A stretch of DNA of 64,000 nucleotides from Aeromicrobium duanguangcaii. GTDB lineage: Bacteria; Actinomycetota; Actinomycetes; Propionibacteriales; Nocardioidaceae. Shown piece after piece: positions 59,699-64,000 of this stretch (within the stretch, counting starts at the first letter, position 1; every line of letters begins with the position of its first letter). Location: assembly GCF_024508295.1 (NCBI RefSeq), contig NZ_CP101990.1, positions 1,984,001 to 2,048,000 on the forward strand. Direction: 5' to 3'. The translations under genes and the position numbers were made by a program. The notes below the pieces were generated by a model. It had not been told where the DNA came from and made no database searches. It saw nothing but the letters and a program-made list of their open reading frames with translations.

Positions 59699-60955
59699 AT
59701 GAGCGTCTCCGCGCGTCGCCGGCTCACGGCCACGGCTGCTCTCGCGCTCGTCGCGCCGCTGCTGGCCCTGCCTGCCGCCTCGGCGACGGACGCCGTCTCG
59801 CCCGTGTGGGACCACACCGCGCCCGGTGAGCACTACGTGGCGCTGGGCGACTCCTTCGTCGCGGGTCCGGGGATCATGCCCGCCCGCGACGCCGGCTGCG
59901 GCCGCAGCGAGCTGAACCTGCCGACCCTCGTGGCCACCGAGCTTTCGGTCGCGTCCTTCACCGACGCCAGCTGCAGCGCCGCGCGGACGACCCACCTGTG
60001 GGCCTCCCAGCAGGCGAACGCGACGCTGAATCCCCCGCAGCTGAACGCGATCGGGCCGGAGACGACCCTGGTCACGCTCGGACCCCTGGGCGGCAACGAC
60101 CTGGACGCGCCGGGGCTCGCCTGGACCTGCGTCACCGTCGGGTGCAGCGACCTCCCGACCCAGCCGACCCACGACGCGATCGACGCCCTGACCCCGACGT
60201 ACCGCCGCGTGATCGCGGAGGTGCGTCAACGCGCGCCCCACGCGAGGATCTTCGCCCTCGGCTACGGCCACTTCGTCCCGGCTCAGGCCTGCGAACGCCT
60301 CGGACAGGCGTCGGACGCCGACCTCGGCCACCTGCAGGCGCTGGCGGACCGGCTGAGCGACATGATCGGACGCGTCGCCGCCGAGGAGGACGTCCCCTTC
60401 GTCGACCTGCGTGCCATCGAGGGCTGGGACGAGCACTCGGCCTGCGCCGATCCCGCCGACCAGTGGATGCGAGGTCTCGACGCGCTGGACGACGGCGGCG
60501 CGCCGCTGCACCCGTCCGCGCTGGGCATGACGGTCATGGCCGCCCACACCCTCGAGGCGATCCGCCGCCCGGTGCTCGAGACCCCGGCCCCTCCGATCCC
60601 CCGCCCCACCACGTCACGGCCGGTCGTCGCCCCGCGGCCGCCCTCGTCCGCTCAGCGCCTCACCGCCGCCGCGAGCTCCGTCCGGGTGCGCGCCCGCTGC
60701 ATCGGCCCGCGCAAGCAACGTCGGGTCCGGCTGAGTGTGAACGGAGGCCAGGGACTCGTCCGGCAGACGGCCTTCCGCATCGGGAAGCGCTGGTCGGCGA
60801 TCGACCGTCGCGCCCCGTTCACGACCACCCGCCGCGTCTCGGCGCTTCGCCGCGCGAAGGTGAAGGGCCCCGTGCGGGCGACGGTCACCCTCAGGCACGG
60901 CACGGCGCAACGCACCACCACCGTGAGGGTCAGACTGCCCAGCTGCTTGCGCTGA
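59699..60955 (+). CDS. Secreted SGNH/GDSL hydrolase (copy 2)
   Basis: This 418-aa paralogue has a signal peptide (ends PAASAT), Ser52 in GDSFVAGPG, GGND and PLHPSALG, and the same C-terminal domain (RVRARCIGPRKQRRVRLSVNGG). A Pro-rich linker (PAPPIPRPTT) is present only here. GAGGGAGG precedes the ATG. The two genes are tandem with 89 bp between, so they arose by duplication. Confidence 0.94.
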   Translation: MSVSARRRLTATAALALVAPLLALPAASATDAVSPVWDHTAPGEHYVALGDSFVAGPGIMPARDAGCGRSELNLPTLVATELSVASFTDASCSAARTTHLWASQQANATLNPPQLNAIGPETTLVTLGPLGGNDLDAPGLAWTCVTVGCSDLPTQPTHDAIDALTPTYRRVIAEVRQRAPHARIFALGYGHFVPAQACERLGQASDADLGHLQALADRLSDMIGRVAAEEDVPFVDLRAIEGWDEHSACADPADQWMRGLDALDDGGAPLHPSALGMTVMAAHTLEAIRRPVLETPAPPIPRPTTSRPVVAPRPPSSAQRLTAAASSVRVRARCIGPRKQRRVRLSVNGGQGLVRQTAFRIGKRWSAIDRRAPFTTTRRVSALRRAKVKGPVRATVTLRHGTAQRTTTVRVRLPSCLR

Positions 60956-60978
60956 CGGGAGGCCCTGCGGCCCCACCG

Positions 60979-60984
60979 TAGGCT
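60979..60984 (+). promoter_or_regulatory. Candidate -10 box, leaderless DUF2804 gene
   Basis: TAGGCT lies 7 nt before the ATG at 60992, 24 bp after the hydrolase stop. Confidence 0.5.
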
Positions 60985-60991
60985 TCGTGCC

Positions 60992-61948
60992 ATGTCTGAG
61001 ATCGCCCAGCCCGTCGACCTCGCGATCGGTCGCCGGCTGAACCCGGACGCCGTCGGCTGGACCCGCCGCCCCCTGCACCGCACGAGCCTGCCGCGCACCG
61101 GGCGGGTCAAGCGCTGGGAGTACTGGGGCGTCATGACCCGGCGCTTCGTGCTGGGGCTGACGATCGCCGATCTGGACTACGCGAACCTCACCCAGATCTA
61201 CGCCTACGACCGACTGCGCCGCCATGAGGTCGCCCTCGACACGACCGACCTCGGGCCCCTGCGCCCCGGGCTGCCGGACGACCTTCCCCCGTTCACCGCG
61301 GCGAGCGGACCGCTGAAGTTCGCCGACCACGGGCGCGGGACCCGCATCAGCGTCGAGCACGAGCGCGTGAAGGTCGCCCTCGAGGCCGTCGGCGGCGACG
61401 ACGCGCTCGGTGTCGTCGTGCCGTGGAGCCCGCGACGCTTCCAGTACACGCTCAAGGAGGTCGCGCGCCCGGTGAGCGGGACCATCGAGGTCGACGGTGA
61501 GCGCGAGGCCGTCCTCGCCGGCTGGGGCGTGCTCGACCGCGGCCGCGGGATCTGGCCCCACCGCATGACGTGGAACTGGGGCGCGGGCAGCGGCGACGTC
61601 TCGGGACGCCTGCTGGGACTCCAACTGGGCGGGAAGTGGACCGACGGCACCGGCCAGACCGAGAACGGCCTGTTCGTCGACGGCCGCCTGCACCACTGGA
61701 TCGACGACCTCACCTGGGAGTACGACCTCGAGGACCCCGAGTCCACCTGGACCGTCACCGGTCCCGACGTCGAGGCCGTCCTCACCCCGTTCCACCGACG
61801 CGAAGCGTCGACCCAGCTCGGCGTGATCGCCAGCCGCACGCACCAGGCCTACGGCCGGTGGTCCGGCTGGGCGCGCGGCAGCCGAGGCGTCACCTACCGC
61901 CTCGACGGCCTCGTCGGCTGGGCCGAGGAGGCCCGGAACCGCTGGTGA
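60992..61948 (+). CDS. DUF2804 family protein
   Basis: This 318-aa protein matches the DUF2804 pattern: WEYWGVMTRRFVLGLTIADLDY, VPWSPRRFQYTLKE and HRMTWNWGAGSG. It is Trp-rich and predicted all-beta, without signal peptide or membrane helix. Some members are linked to lipid or carotenoid-like hydrophobic ligands, but the function is open. It converges with argH (3 bp apart). Confidence 0.88.
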   Translation: MSEIAQPVDLAIGRRLNPDAVGWTRRPLHRTSLPRTGRVKRWEYWGVMTRRFVLGLTIADLDYANLTQIYAYDRLRRHEVALDTTDLGPLRPGLPDDLPPFTAASGPLKFADHGRGTRISVEHERVKVALEAVGGDDALGVVVPWSPRRFQYTLKEVARPVSGTIEVDGEREAVLAGWGVLDRGRGIWPHRMTWNWGAGSGDVSGRLLGLQLGGKWTDGTGQTENGLFVDGRLHHWIDDLTWEYDLEDPESTWTVTGPDVEAVLTPFHRREASTQLGVIASRTHQAYGRWSGWARGSRGVTYRLDGLVGWAEEARNRW

Positions 61949-61951
61949 GGC

Positions 61952-63925
<1,974 letters not shown>

Positions 63926-63929
<4 letters not shown>

Positions 63930-64000
63930 GACCGCTCCAGCAGCCAGGTCAGGATCGCCTTCTGGGCGTGGACCCGGTTCTCGGCCTCGTCCCACACGAC
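63926..64000 (-). CDS. argF: Ornithine carbamoyltransferase, C-terminal end only
   Basis: The last 24 codons and stop are visible: VVWDEAENRVHAQKAILTWL then LERS. This matches the C-terminus of ornithine carbamoyltransferase (catabolic step to citrulline in arginine synthesis). The rest lies beyond the window. It overlaps argR by ATGA, giving argF-argR-argH. Confidence 0.88.

Overview
The window is a gene-dense, high-GC stretch of an actinobacterial chromosome. Three things point to the order Propionibacteriales, most likely Nocardioidaceae and perhaps Aeromicrobium: the form of the 16S rRNA gene, the many GTG starts, and a gene order that matches mycobacterial housekeeping blocks (recalled from memory, not searched). 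Most genes lie on the minus strand in tightly overlapping operons (ATGA, GTGA and TGATG junctions), so the replication fork probably travels from right to left. I see no prophage, insertion sequence, CRISPR array or tRNA gene.

Left third (1-31,000). A truncated NarL-type two-component pair faces rlmN across a 25-bp perfect inverted repeat. Next are a zinc-ribbon metallopeptidase, a transglutaminase-like protein and an ATP-grasp/alpha-E fusion, together a predicted peptide-modification locus. Then come rpsB-tsf-pyrH-frr-cdsA, a secreted double-M23 protein, xerC, a molybdenum locus (regulator-modABC diverging from moeA-moaC-moaB), dprA-comM-yraN, an MFS exporter, a DUF2469 gene, rnhB, two signal peptidases, rplS, an ammonium transporter behind a GlnR-type operator, a secreted unknown, and trmD-rimM-khpA-rpsP. 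Many of these are neighbours of rpsB or rplS in mycobacteria (Rv2880c-Rv2909c region).

Middle (31,400-48,200). A second conserved block resembles Rv1691-Rv1712: cmk, tyrA, rluB, scpB, scpA, a small ribbon-helix-helix-like protein, parA, xerD, NUDIX, pyrG, mctB-like, steA, recN, nadK, tlyA, a 59-aa protein, a HAD phosphatase, a short SSB and a TPR protein with a Gly/Ser/Arg-rich N-terminus. The themes are chromosome segregation, nucleotide supply, envelope division and ribosome maturation.

Right third (48,200-64,000). A complete 16S-23S-5S rRNA operon without spacer tRNAs is followed by tyrS, an unknown two-TM protein, a universal stress protein, a DsbA-type oxidoreductase with an overlapping 42-aa Cys-containing ORF, mpg, two paralogous secreted SGNH hydrolases, a DUF2804 protein, argH, argR and the last 24 codons of argF.

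Two window-wide observations stand out. At least ten genes have a TAnnnT hexamer 6-8 nt before an ATG or GTG, the mark of leaderless transcripts. The TPR gene beside the rRNA operon switches codon preference partway along its length.
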